Shown here in pieces: positions 39,492 to 52,446 of a DNA stretch of 64,000 bases. The notes beneath the pieces are model-generated. The model was not told the origin of the DNA. It saw only the letters and a list, made by a program, of their open reading frames with translations, and did not search any database. Source of the stretch: Struthidea cinerea (lineage: Eukaryota; Chordata; Aves; Passeriformes; Corcoracidae); NCBI GenBank assembly GCA_013397865.1, contig VZTI01002341.1, positions 249,527 through 313,526 of the forward strand. The letters are read 5' to 3'. Within the stretch, counting starts at the first letter, position 1. Every line of letters starts with the position of its first letter. The translations under genes and the position numbers were made by a program.

Positions 39492-40205
39492 AGTAGCTGA
39501 ATATTTATTAGTATAGTTGATTCAGCAAGTATTCTTATCTTCATCAAATGTTGCTCAACATTTTTTACTCTGTCCAAGCCATGAATGCCAACTGAGCTGG
39601 CACAGCAGTTTAATCTAGCCAAATGAGTGTATCTCAGATAATTTCCTCTAAGGGAGGTACAACATTGATGTTAAACTCAAAATAATGAATCCCAGCATCC
39701 TCATGGGTGTTATTTGCTTTATATTTTCTTTATATTTTCTTTCATTTATATGATGTAACCCAATCTTTTTTGCTTTACTTGCAAGAGTTTCAAAAAAAAT
39801 GGTACAAAGGTAGTGCAGGCTATATCTTGAGTTTCTGTGTATCTAGAGTTTCTGCCATAGTGTTATGACTGAAAGGTGAGCAGGCAAGGTAAGTATTCCA
39901 CACCTTCCCTTCACGTCTAAAGTTGGATCATTAGAAAAAAGATATACAAATTATTTATTTTTTTTCGTAGTAAGTTCAGGCATACAGAACATTGTTGCTC
40001 TGCAACAGGAACAAAAGTGTTTCAAACTTTTGCGTTTCTTATTGCTAAAATCATGTAAACATTCCAGCCCTGCCGAGCCTCTGACTTTCTACTACTGCTG
40101 ATTCCTTTGCTTTGTCAGGAAAATAGGGAATAAAAGACATTTGATTTAGGGAAAACAGCCCTTTTTTTTCCATTTATTTTTCTGAAAGCAATTTACTATA
40201 TTTTT

Positions 40206-40235
40206 GTATATATATATATATTTATAATATATATA
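40206..40235. repeat. TA microsatellite
   Basis: A TA run interrupted by 'tttataa', within a wider AT-rich patch. Confidence 0.85.
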
Positions 40236-43200
40236 ACTTATCTATATAGTTATGTAGATGCCTAGTATGCTGGAGTACCTTACTCATCAGGTTAGGCATT
40301 AAATTTATGTTGGTTCAGCATTAACAGATACATAGCAGTAACCAAATATTTTTCAGCCCTAATCTGGCAAGAGTCTTAAAATGATTTAACTTCATAAACA
40401 CCATTTAAATTATGAGATTCACCTCATGGAGCATTCAGTTATTGATTGCATCTCAACCAGTAGTTTGGATGTCTTCTTTTTGTCAGCATGAAAATGTCAT
40501 TTTCAGAGGCTCACATTGAACTCTCTGTATGTTATCAATGTCAGTATTTCTTCCAGCAGCTGTCTCTACTGATATTAAAGAAGCCTATCCTGGATCTATT
40601 TCTGTTACACAAATAACAGAATCCCTAGTTGGTTATGTCTTTCAATAGCTTGTTTACTTCCTGTTTCAATGAAAACTGTAACATAGGTAAAACCATCTAA
40701 AATAAAGTGTTTTCCCCGATAGATTCTACAAATCCTCTTGCCATGCACAGAACAAAACCCATTTTTTGTTTCCAGTGATCCAAGATGTCTGTTTTATCCA
40801 CTCTTTATTTAGGTTTTATGCAGGTTTGGAGTGTACAAATTAATCTAGAAAAGTAGTAATTTTAATTGGCTCCTGGCAGGTCCATCCAACAGTACTACCT
40901 CCCATGTATCAGATTTCTTCACTGCTCCTATTTTAAGAGTTTTCTGACTGTTACTCCTAACCGGATGCAGATTGTCATTATCTCACATATACTCATATAT
41001 TTAAAAGGACTTTCCCAACTTGCTTCTGCCTTTCACTTCTCTTTTCTTCAGTGCAAAACCTAAAATCATTCTTTCCCAAGCCCATTCAATAGTCTTTTTT
41101 TCTCAGGCTTCTGCAGAGGAAAATCCCTACAGGGGATTTCCAGCTGCTTTCCTAGCAGCTCTTTGTCACTGGGAAGCAGATCATCTAATCCAGACCTATT
41201 TGCCTACTAACAGTTTTTCCTAGGCTGCTAGTTTCCAAAATACCTTGAGTCAAACCTGTGGCAAACTCTCTAACCTAGAGCAGTCTACCACTGAAGAAGA
41301 TTATTAGTTTATTGATATCTTAAGGGGAAGACTGGTAGAAATGTTATCCTTTGCTGTCTGTGGCAATTTTGATATTACCTAAGAAGAAGGAAAGCTACTG
41401 TTGCCTTTCATTGAAAATGGGGTACACTTTTTTCAGCAAACCTGCAGAAGAAAAACATAAAGAGAAAACCTTGACTTGAGAAGCTGCGAGAACTAATGTT
41501 TAGAACTGTAGTAAGTCAAGTAACTCGGATTTGCAGGTAAGGTTTAAAGTGAAATTATTGATTTGAATAGGTCAAGCTAACCTCTATTTCCAGATGTTCC
41601 TATCTTATTATTCCGTTTTCCATCCCTCTCCTCATATTCCTGTTCTTCCTGTTCTTTGATTTTTCTGCCTTGACTGTCCTCCCAGTTCAGCACCGCCTGG
41701 TTACTTCTCTGGAGAGAATCATTAGCTCAGCTAAAAGCTGCCAAATTTTGCATGAAATTATTAGTCATATTCTATAGTGTGAGTTGGACAGGAGGTTGCC
41801 ACCAGAAAAATGCAAGAGCAAGTTTCTACATTTGTGTTAATGGGCACAGAGACACAGTCTGTAATGAAGCTGTGCTATGTGTCCGTGAATGAGGATCTGG
41901 CCTTCTGAGTCTACAAATGGTATTTTCTCAATGTATAATTTACTCTGTTTCATAAGAGCATAAGTAAAGATTTAAATGAAATTACATGTACTATAGCCCT
42001 TCCCACACACCAAATACTATCTCTCTAATCCAGCACAGAGTCTATTTTTATAATATTCCCTTGTTAATCAATGCAGTAAGAGTGAACCAATCTTTCTGAA
42101 TTAATTTAAGTTAAATTATGTGAGATAAAGCACCAAATGCTATATGGGGGTCTACATAGATACTACAAATTACGTATACTCCACAGCTCCCATATTTTTG
42201 TTTTATGCACATAGACATAGACTTATCTTTTTAGTAATTGATGACATCTTGGTTAATTCACTTGTTGAAGCTATTTTTTTATCATAGTCAATGTCTAAAT
42301 ACTATGTATTCATGCAAGGCTTATGGAATGGACTTTACTTAATTTTTCAGGTATACCTTGTAGGTATGCAGTCAGTTGTGAAGAGACTTTCTATCTTCAC
42401 AAAAAATCACCAGACAATGGACATATAAGAAAATAATCTTCTGTGTCCTGTAAATAATCCAAAACCATAGAAGTGTGGAAAGCAGGCAAAGAAGGAACAT
42501 TTTAACTTTAAAGAAATCCCTTGTGCCCTACAAGCTCCAATGACATGCTCATTCAAGTTCGTGTAATTAACACTGAAAACTCACTTCTTGTATTAATGTA
42601 TAGATCAATTTAGTAGCTCTTTATTATCAGTCTCTTATGATAGATTGAATATGCCATTGATTTTTTTGATAGGAATTCAAGCTAAACCTCTAAAAGTGTG
42701 CCCTAGATTTCATATTTTGAGTATAGACTTCAGTTGATATTTCAAATATATCCAACCCAAACTCTTTCGCATAGTGATGATTTGTGACAATTCTTTTAAA
42801 TTTACATAGCAGGATTAGGATTTGAACTAAAGGCTGTTTTCATCCAGGTGATCTCACAAGCAGTTATCAGCCCTGTACTTAAATGCACTGAATTCCTAGC
42901 AAAAGATTTTTTGCTGGCATATATTCTAAAGTAATGATTTTTTCTTATTGCACCCTTTATTTTGAGGCAATTGAGCACTTGTGAAGGTATTCTTTTTTAC
43001 TGATAGGGAAGCTAGTCCATTTTACAGTTGATTTTAATGAAAAATACATTCATTTCAGATTGATATTGTTCTCAGAGTGAAGGCCCTGTTCCAAACCACT
43101 GATTTGATTGATGTGAATTATGCATTTGTGTTGTCTGTCTCACTCCACTGACTACAGAGGGGGACTACCTAACACTGTTCCTCTAACTGAGGTGTCTCAG

Positions 43201-43401
43201 ATAGGTGGCTTAATTAGAAGAGTAAAGTCATATGACAGTGTTTTCCACAGCACCCCTCTGTAGATGATTAATGTTTGTTTTGAGTAGCACTTCCAGATTG
43301 TCACAAAGGTTCGACATTCATTTTGTTAAATGAACACATCAAAGGATTGCTATATTTCAAGCCTTACTAGCGAGGAACAGAAAGAGGTTAGGAAACATAA
43401 A

Positions 43402-43440
43402 TTGAATTCCATCTGCATAAATGGAATCAATGGAATTCAA
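43402..43440. repeat. Perfect palindrome, 11-bp arms
   Basis: ttgaattccat and atggaattcaa flank a 17-base spacer that itself contains a further 'atggaat' copy. Confidence 0.9.
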
Positions 43441-44490
43441 CTGAAGTATCCAAAGTTGTAGTTCTGCTGCTTCCATTCAGCTGTCACATCACTGGAGGCT
43501 CCTATAAGCTCTAAGTGCTCTCACTTTTTCAAAATGCATGGATATGTTACCATTTTGCTTCTAGGCATACACAGAAACATTGGGTTTGTCATGGTCAAGC
43601 GATCCAGGGCTGATCTTTGCCTATCTCAATTGAGGCCTTCAGCCAAGTAGCTGAAGCAGTAGAAGAAGACCTGCTATGAAACTCCGCTCACAAGGCAACA
43701 GCAGATTATGCCATTGCTTTTATGATTAAGCACTGTACAACCCTGAAATCATGGATGGTCACAGCTGTGGCTCCATACACAAAGCAGATAGAACATGGAA
43801 GAAGCAAGTAAAGAGAAGTTTTTTATACAGTAAACATGCAAATTAAGTGCTTTTACCATAGTATTAATTTCAAAATAGCTGAAAGGCACAGGAAAATGCC
43901 CACTCAAGTTATAAAATGTGTTTGTTTGGTTTGGGTTTTTTCTTTCTGAATAACAACCTAACAAGAAAAAAAACCCGAAAAGAACAACAGAAAACAATAA
44001 ACCAACAAAACCCCAAACCTTCTGATTTAATTGTGCCTTCTTTGTCATCTTTGCATTGTGTCATGTCTAATGCACTATTCATTATGAAAAATGCAATTCT
44101 GGGAAGAGTTTTGTTATGTTTATCACAACATTTGGGTGATACAACTTGGATATTGTATTAGTCCTTTGGGAATACTCATGGTTTTACAGAAAGCTACTAG
44201 TACATCTTGTGTCTATTTTAATAAGAGATGACAAAAAAGAAAAGAAAAAGAATAGGCAGCTGCTCCTGTGGTTTTAAGCTGTCTGATGTGTATCCTGTTT
44301 CCTTATTATTTTTTAGCCTTGCAGCACAATGGCCATCAGAAGTTTGGAAGCAATGCCCATCCCTTTCCTGCTATGGTGGAGTACATGGGGATTCACTACT
44401 AGACAATGAGTTGCAAGAGGTTCGATAAGAACTGAGTAAGATTTGTAGTTAAAATAGAGTGAGTATTGGCTGAGGTTTGTCACATAGTAC

Positions 44491-45205
44491 CATAGAATGA
44501 TTTGGATTGGGAGGAGCCTTCAAAGTCATCTAGTCCAACCCCCTGCCATGGGCAGGGACATCTTTCACTACATCGGGAAGCTCAATGCTCCACCGAATCC
44601 GATCTTGAACACTTCCAGGGATGGGGAATCCATACCTTCTCTGGACAACCCATTCCAATGGCTCACCACCATTGTTCTAAAGAACTGCTTCCTTATATCT
44701 CATCTCAATCTATCCTCTTCCAGTTTAAAATCTGTGCCTCTGTTCTGTTGCTACAGGCCTTGATAAAAAGTCCCTCCTTGTCTCTCTTATGAGCCTCCTT
44801 TGTATATTGAAAGGATACAATATGGTCCCCCCTTTTCTTCTGAGGGCTGAATCACCCAAACTCCCTCAGCTTTTTGATACAGGAAGAGTGTTCCAGTTCT
44901 TTGACTATTTTCCCAGCCCATTTCCAAGAGGTCCATGTCTTTCCTGTATTGAGGACCCTGGAGCTGGATGCAGCACTGCATGTGGGATCTCACATGAGCA
45001 GAGTAGAGGGGCAGAATCATGTCCCTTGACCTGCCTCTTTTTCTGCAGGCCAGAATATTGCTGTCCTTCTGGGCTGCAAGTGCAAATTGCTGGCTCATAT
45101 CCAATTTTTGCCCAACAGTATCCTAAAGTCTTTCTCTTCAGGGCTGCTTTTAATCCAGTCATCTTCCAGTGAAGTATTGATAGAGTATGGGCAGTGTGGA
45201 AAAGG
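44491..45205 (-). mobile_element. CR1 LINE 3' portion, antisense
   Basis: The plus strand starts catagaatgatttggattgg and 'gaggagccttcaaagtcatc', the complement of a CR1 3' tail. It continues through 'ctagtccaaccccctgcc', 'cacttccagggatgggg' and 'ccattccaatggctcacc' (3' UTR), and then the complement of the reverse transcriptase C-terminal region ('gaggtccatgtctttcc', 'ggagctggatgcagcac', 'ggctgcaagtgcaaattgct'). On the minus strand a broken frame keeps words like HDSAPLLCS. About 700 bp remain and it is not coding. The 5' limit is approximate; the tail end is clear. Confidence 0.93.
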
Positions 45206-48200
45206 ACGGGTTCAAAATCCATCAGAATAAGCACAGACCTTTTTTATTAAATTAAACTTTGATTTGGAATAAACTCACAGCTCTTGGCTGCCTCAATCTC
45301 TTGACTGGTGTATTGACTGTCATAATAAGGGTTTAATAATTTTTATATTAATGCTCTTCTCATTAGGTGATCATGCTACAGCTGTATACAGAACCTTCCT
45401 ATAAAGTCTCTACAGCTGAAGATCCTAGAGAAAGACTTGAAACTGAAATAAGAATAAAGAATTATTTTTATCTGCTATCTTGATTAAAATACTTAGTAAA
45501 CAAAATATTTTGCTTTGACAGATTAACATAAAACTACAGCAAATCCTAATTCAGAGAATCTGCAGAATGATCAAAGGCTACAAAAACATCTGAAATTAAA
45601 AAGGAGTTGGAGGTTGTTTTTCTCTTTCCTCCACATGCTCTCAATGAGCATGGATGTCAATTACGAAGGTAATGCTGTGATGTTTAAGGTTGAAAGGGTT
45701 TTTCTAATACATACTGCTCAAAGCATTATTCTCCAGAAAACAAATTCCTATGTACCCACTGTATATAACTCAATCAAGCACTTCCTGACATGGTGCAAAG
45801 AGACGGTGTTTTGATGTTTCCTCCCCTGGAATATATTTTTAACAGATTTTTCTCTATTTCTTGTGTGTAGATTTCTTAGGTTTGATGCTTTATCCTTTGT
45901 GAAATGTCCTGCCCTTTCTGAATTCCTTTAAATCCTATAGTTATTCCATAGAACCGAGATATTTTCTTTTAATCCTTTAATCTTTTATTGTCAATCACAC
46001 CATTTGGCTTTGGTGTGAAAAATACTCTTAAGTCACTAAAAACATGGTCCAATCATTGTGTTAACTGACCATATTTTTATTTATATGTATGAGGCATTTT
46101 TTGTTCTTTAGATGTGTTCAGTTTTCCTTTCCAAATTCTTACCTTTGCTAACAATGTTACAAACTCCCTCACAATGCGAGACTTTTTCATTGCTGTGAAG
46201 TCTTTGTGACTGAAACGTGATATGTGAAATACATTTGTCTGTCAAAATAACAGCAGTCACTCAAAAGTCTCAAGGGATATATAATTGGATACGTGGTACT
46301 TTCAACTTATGACACAGTTTCAACCACCCTAGGTGCACACTGAACAATTTTTAGCCTTTTTTTTTTTTTGTGTGTGTCCTAGATTGATGGTCTCAGTTCA
46401 CTTCTTAGACCACATGTGAGACAGCATTTTGGTACACTTAGTGGTAGGTTCAGCTGAAAAGAATTGTGTTACCAATCATAGAAATAAGAATGTGTTGTTC
46501 ACCATTATTTTAAAAAGTCCCAGTGGCTTCACATCTGGGGCACGATGTCTGGTTTTGGACTTCACACCTCCATACAAATATCTTCTTCTTGTGTAAAAGT
46601 TTTGTTGATAAAAATCTCTCTTCCAACTGAAGGAAAACTTTTCATGCACATCATCTACTGAAAAACTCCAAAAAAGTAGCCACTAAAGGTTACAAAAATT
46701 CATGAATATGACTTTAAATACATACAAAAGCTGATACTTAACAAATAGTTAATGGAAATAACTATTGTTTTGTGGAAGTAAGAGGAGGAAAGAGGAGCAT
46801 TAGTTTTCTACCCAGGAAAACTAATGGTTTATCTGAGACCCAGTGTAAGCACCTGAGAATGTTAGTGAAGCCCAAACCAAAACAGTTTAAATCTTAAAGC
46901 ACATACAGTGTCATTTTAATAAAATAACAAATAAAAAAAAATTACCTTCTGCACTGAAGACACATATTATGCCTGCAAGGTCAAAATGAAAATTGTATTG
47001 TCCTTACATACTACCATAAGAATTCCTGGTACTTTAGGTAATCCCTTTTTCTTCTGAAGAGATTTACTTATCTGACTGTACACCACTTTACTGTAGGACA
47101 GCCTTTTCCTACTGAATGTATAATAGATAGAAATAACCTCAGCTATCCTGAGGTATTCAAAAGTGAAACGTCTGAATTTCAACTAGGCACCCTTGGATCC
47201 CTTTGTGCTCTGAAGCACAAATCATGCTGCGTGATCCAGACACGTAAGGATGAGATGAATCACCCTACAAAGGTGCCCATTTTTCTCTGTTGCTGTAGTC
47301 TTCATTGTCTAACTTTTAAATTCATAAATTAAAAAGGATGGATCCACTCCGACTCAGTTTTTTGCCATGTTTATACTTCATAAGTAGACTTTGCATTATG
47401 TTGCTTATTCTGCAGTCAAATCAAAACAAATGATAACTTAACAGCCCTGAATTTTGAAGACACCTGGTTGTGCTTAAACCACAACACTGGAATTTGCCAT
47501 TTCCTATATGTCTGCAAGTTGTGTCATTTCCTGTCCTCAAACTACTTTGTCTTCAGAGGGGAAAAAAAAGTGCAAATATTATTAATGGTTGTATTTTGGT
47601 GTGGCAGTCTTTTAGCAGACCATTAGGACAGCACTGCTGAGAAAGGGATATAATGTAGAGCAACTATCAGGCTCCTTTTTATGTTTTCCTTTTTTTTCTT
47701 TTTCTTTCCCCTGCTCTCCCTACAGGTTTTTCATTCAAAGTGCCCCTTCATAAATATTTCTCAAATATTTCCTTATTCAAATCAAAAGCAATGCATATTT
47801 AAGTCTCTAAAACCAGCATAAAATTGTTTTTCACCTTACTGTTCCTTGTGTCCTGTCTTTGTTACCACTCTAATGATCTCTGATATGATTGTCTAAAAAA
47901 CAACCAGAGCTGAAGTAAAAAATTGTTTCATTGATTATGTTTCAGTCCAAGATGTAATGAGACCAAGTTGCATCATTGTCATGTTTATCTTACAATATTT
48001 AAAATGAGCTTTGGATTTCTCTTACCTGCCTCACAAAGCATTAAAAGTGGCCAGTCTCTCAAATTTGCTTCCAGAGTGTTGCAAATTTTCTTTAAATTTC
48101 TCTCTACTTATTTATTATCTGTATTCTTCTCTGCCCACTCTACAGCTATGGGTAAAAACACTCCCAAACCTCAGACAAGCTACTAAGTTTTTAAAACAAG

Positions 48201-51200
48201 CAGAAGGTTGCTGCTTAGTTCATTATGACCAGTATAAATCTGAAAACAGATAAATATGAATTATATCTTTCTAAATTTCCTAGCAAGCTTGAAGGCAAAG
48301 GAAGCATGTTTCCCCATATTTGCTTATTACCAGTGTTTGTTAAATTTTACACACAAAAATATCGACATAACATTTGCTGCTTAGTAAGACACATCTTAAA
48401 ACATGGTCATAGAATATTTTGAGAATGCAAGCCACCATCTAGTTGAATGTTTAACACTATCCTTTTCCTAAAAAACCATCAGAGAAATTCTATTGTTTGA
48501 GCATATGTCTTCAAGCTGGGGAAGTATAATCAACCTGTTAGGGAAGTATTAAAGCCATACTATAACTACTGATTCAATGGCATTCTAAACCTATACTGCA
48601 ACAGTTAATTTTCTTGTTTATGTCCTAGCATTTATTGTCCTTCTTAGGTGGTAAGAATACGTTGCAAGGTTGCTCTACACTGTTGAAATGCTGCCATTTC
48701 TAAAATGCATCTTTCACCAACCTGCAAATGGCACATTTTCATTAGTGTTTAAAGAATGTTTACGCATAAAACTCTACTGAGATTTATCTGATTACCTGAA
48801 AACTTCACATATTACCTCTCTACCTTCCTTTAATTTATACTTTCCTGCCATTTCCTATGTGTATTGGGAGACAGGTTATTTGTAAATACCGTATTTATAT
48901 TACCAGCCTCTTCCAGCACTGATAATTTTCACCCAGAAATATTCTCACACAACTCCCATGTTTACGTGTCAGCTAATTCTAAAAATGTGAGGAAGCTCTC
49001 AATTACTGCATTATGAAGACAAATATTTTATCCTTTTTGAAGATGTTGAAAAATAATACAATAAAACAAAACGGAAAATCCTGCATGAATCTTAGTTGTC
49101 ACTATTTGTATATTGTAGTACCCAGTGGCTTAAGAACCAATTAAGATAAATGAGGTAAATATATGTGTAAAAAATCCAAAGAAAACCAAAGATTTTAAAT
49201 TCTGGACACCTGCATCTAGTGGTTCCTTCAGAAACAATTGTTACTTTATTTACTCAGAAAAATAATCTAGACACCAGCTTTATAATATTTTAGTCCTCTG
49301 CTGTAACCTAGGTATGACCATACCTTTTCAGAAGAATTTTAACTCTTTAAAATTAAATGCCAAATACATTTCCTTTTAAAGCAAAAATTGTTTTAAATAA
49401 TTTTGAATAATCCGATTGCTGGTTTTATCTGGGTTTAATCCATTGGTTTTATCCATTAACCACCTCTAAGGTGTCTTCTTTAACTCTATGTCAACCAAAA
49501 CCAGCACACTTGCTCAAGTTAAAATTCTAATTACATTTACACTGTGAAGTTTGGGACTTGTCTTAGAGTGCTATAAAGGGAAAACAATGAATCTTTTCTC
49601 TATTGTGAGTTATACATTACGAATCCTTGATAGTGAAATCAGCAGAATATGAGCAGGGCTATTTACCAGCAACAAAAAAGTTTTCTAGAATACAAATCAG
49701 AGAGATAAGACTAATAAATGGAAGCCATAAAATTCAGTAAGAATCTGAACTTGTTTTTCCCTGAAAATGTCTGTATATTGCATATACACTCATCAAGATA
49801 TTTTATTTCCTTTCTGAACACTAACTGTCAGTCTTCTGCCAGATATTGTGATAAATCCTCTAGATTTGAGCTTTTACACAACATTCTCTTAGAATATTCA
49901 AAAGTGAACTCAGAGGCTTAAACTCACATCAACCTATTCTACAATGAGTTTAGGCAGGAATGCAAAGAAATTTTGTCACTTATTCTACCATAGCTTCCCT
50001 GTGTGGAGAAATAAGTGGCAGCTTTCTTAGCTGTTCAGTTCTTTCTATAGTAATTAAGACACTGATTTGCTATCTCTTTCTCTGCATGCGTGTTTTAAGT
50101 AAGCCAGTTAAATATGCTTCAGCTGAAAGTGAAAAAGCCTATAAATCATATTAAAAATATTTTCTATATGTAGCTTTCTGTTTTCCTTCTATCAATTGTA
50201 GACAATCTGAAGTATTCTCTTGCAGTCCAGCCAGGAAGGTATGCAAGTAGAAAAAAGTAAAGCTTCAATAAACTCATATCAGCAAAGGCACAAGAATATT
50301 GTGCTGGCCAAAGATCCAAAACTTCAACAGAGAAAGTATTTGATGTATGAACAGAAAATATGTGAAACAATGCATTAAGCTTGTCTAGCTCTCTCACTAT
50401 TACTACTTAGCTGCTGGCCAAATTTTTACTGGTGCTGTAATGCCTGGAGGCAGGACAGTCTTTACACTGTGTCAGTGTAACACTATTTACTTTATGCCTA
50501 CATGCAGCAACATACAGATGTTGCTTTTAAAGGGTTATGAGTCTAATTGCCCTCCACAGCAATGGCACCAAAAAACCATATGCACATAATTTGCTCCTTT
50601 ACGTGAGCAGCAAGTGTTAAAGAAAAACTTGATTCAACTATAGGTTCTGACTCAGAGCCTTTTAGCTGTTGCAAAGTAAAAACCAGCAGATTCATGAGCT
50701 CCCTTCCACCTTCCTCAGTAGCTTACAAAAAGACCAGGCACAGCAAATCAGTGTTGTGGCCAGCTGATGAAAGAAGTGTGCCTTCTGAACCTCTCCCTTT
50801 CCTGAGCTTCCTTTCTGGATAGAGGGAATCTTCAACATCTGTAATTCACCACTGATATCTGCCATTCCAAATACCTTTCAGGATGCTAAAATGGCTAATA
50901 GAGCTCTTTTGACAGAATAATTCTTCCTGTGCCTTTCACTGGGCAGATGTTTGGGGCACAGAATTAGGGCAAATTATGTTTTCTGTGTAATCTCTGAGCA
51001 ATTCAGTGTTCACAAATCCACACTGTTTGTAACTCTACAACATCTCAGAGATATCCAGTTCGTCTCTTTGAAAATTCTTGAGTTTAACTGATGAAAATTG
51101 TCATACAAATGATAATAAATGTAGTTTTTCCAATAAATCAACCTGGCAAAAGGTAAATTTGCTCTAGTGAAACAGAAGAAAAAAGTACATAGTGGTGTTA

Positions 51201-52405
51201 AAGTTCTGCTCAACCCTGAGAGTCTGGTGATAGCAGCTTTGATGCTCAGCTACTCTGTGCCAGGGGCACAGCTTGAAATCTCTCAAGGGCTTTCAGTTTC
51301 TTCAGCAGCCCTTCACAGACAAGTTCACCATGTTCTGGCAATTTACTACTTTCTCCTTATCAAGAACTAAGTTGGCAAGAGAAAGGGAATTAATCTAATA
51401 TATAAATAAAAGAGTAATTTAAGCTAATCTTTTGAATAAATTGTAATTTTCTTATTAGCAAATGTACGTAGGTATTTTCATAGTGTTTTATGAGTGATTG
51501 AGGAGCCTGAATTTTGACTTTGTGCCTGCACATCCAGGGTGTAACTGTTATTCTGGAAGGTATAAATCTTCCAGAAAGTGTGTTAATAAATGTATAGAAA
51601 TCTCACATGCCCTGGTGCTTTTCCTCTGCTTTCATAATAAATTGAGAAGCAATTAAATGAATTTTTATTTAATCATAGCTGGAACAATAGGATCCTCTTC
51701 CCAAGGTGCAGACTGCTGTGGCGAAGTCTGAATGGAAGCTCAGCCGTGTAGTCTGAAAGGTTTCCTCTGAGACTTTTTTGCAGTTGTGATGGCTTTGGCA
51801 ATGTTTTGATTACAATTGACTATCTGAGCATTTGTGGGATGAACCACAAAGCGAACTGACAGGCAGATACACAGTGTGAATTTGGTCTTGAGAGAACTAA
51901 GAGTTCCTTTCAGCACAAGACTGTTTGGAAAGACAGTCTTAATTTCTAAACAAGGGAACTTTGGGGTTTTCTTCTTTCTTCAAAAGTATGTGTAATAAGC
52001 TCCCTAACAGCTTCCCTATTCTTCTATGATAGAAAACTATGATAGAAAGCTTTTGTGCTTGCACTTGCTAGCAGAAAACCCTCCTCTCTCCTCAGCCTCT
52101 CTGTCAGTCATTCTCTAAGCAACCACTTTGGTTAGCTGGAAGGCCATATAGTTTCTGATTGGATATCCTGCAAATAATCCACATGGACCCTAGCCACTGA
52201 AAAAGTGCTCCAAAAGCATCTTCACCTTGGCTTAACATGGTTTAACATAGTGAAGCCATGGCACAACCCTAGCCAGGGTTTTAAAAAAATAAAACAAAAT
52301 TAAAAAAAAAAAAAAACAAAACCACAAAAACAACAAAAAAAAAAACNNNNNNNNNNNNNNNNNNNNNNNNNNNNNNNNNNNNNNNNNNNNNNNNNNNAAA
52401 AAAAC

Positions 52406-52446
<41 letters not shown>

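Larger units (their letters stand above)
39492..44490. other. AT-rich DNA without a recognisable gene
   Basis: No gene is recognised. The stretch includes a tandem tttatattttc pair (39719-39740), a TA microsatellite (40206-40235), a perfect 11-bp-arm palindrome (43402-43440) and an A/C- and T/G-rich stretch (43921-44015) with a weak inverted repeat. Open frames are all about 100 codons or less. Confidence 0.6.

Noticed and set aside
46390..46560. Possible very old CR1 fragment
   Set aside because: A few phrases resemble the CR1 reverse transcriptase end (catctggggcacgatgtctg), but the block order is not convincing without alignment.
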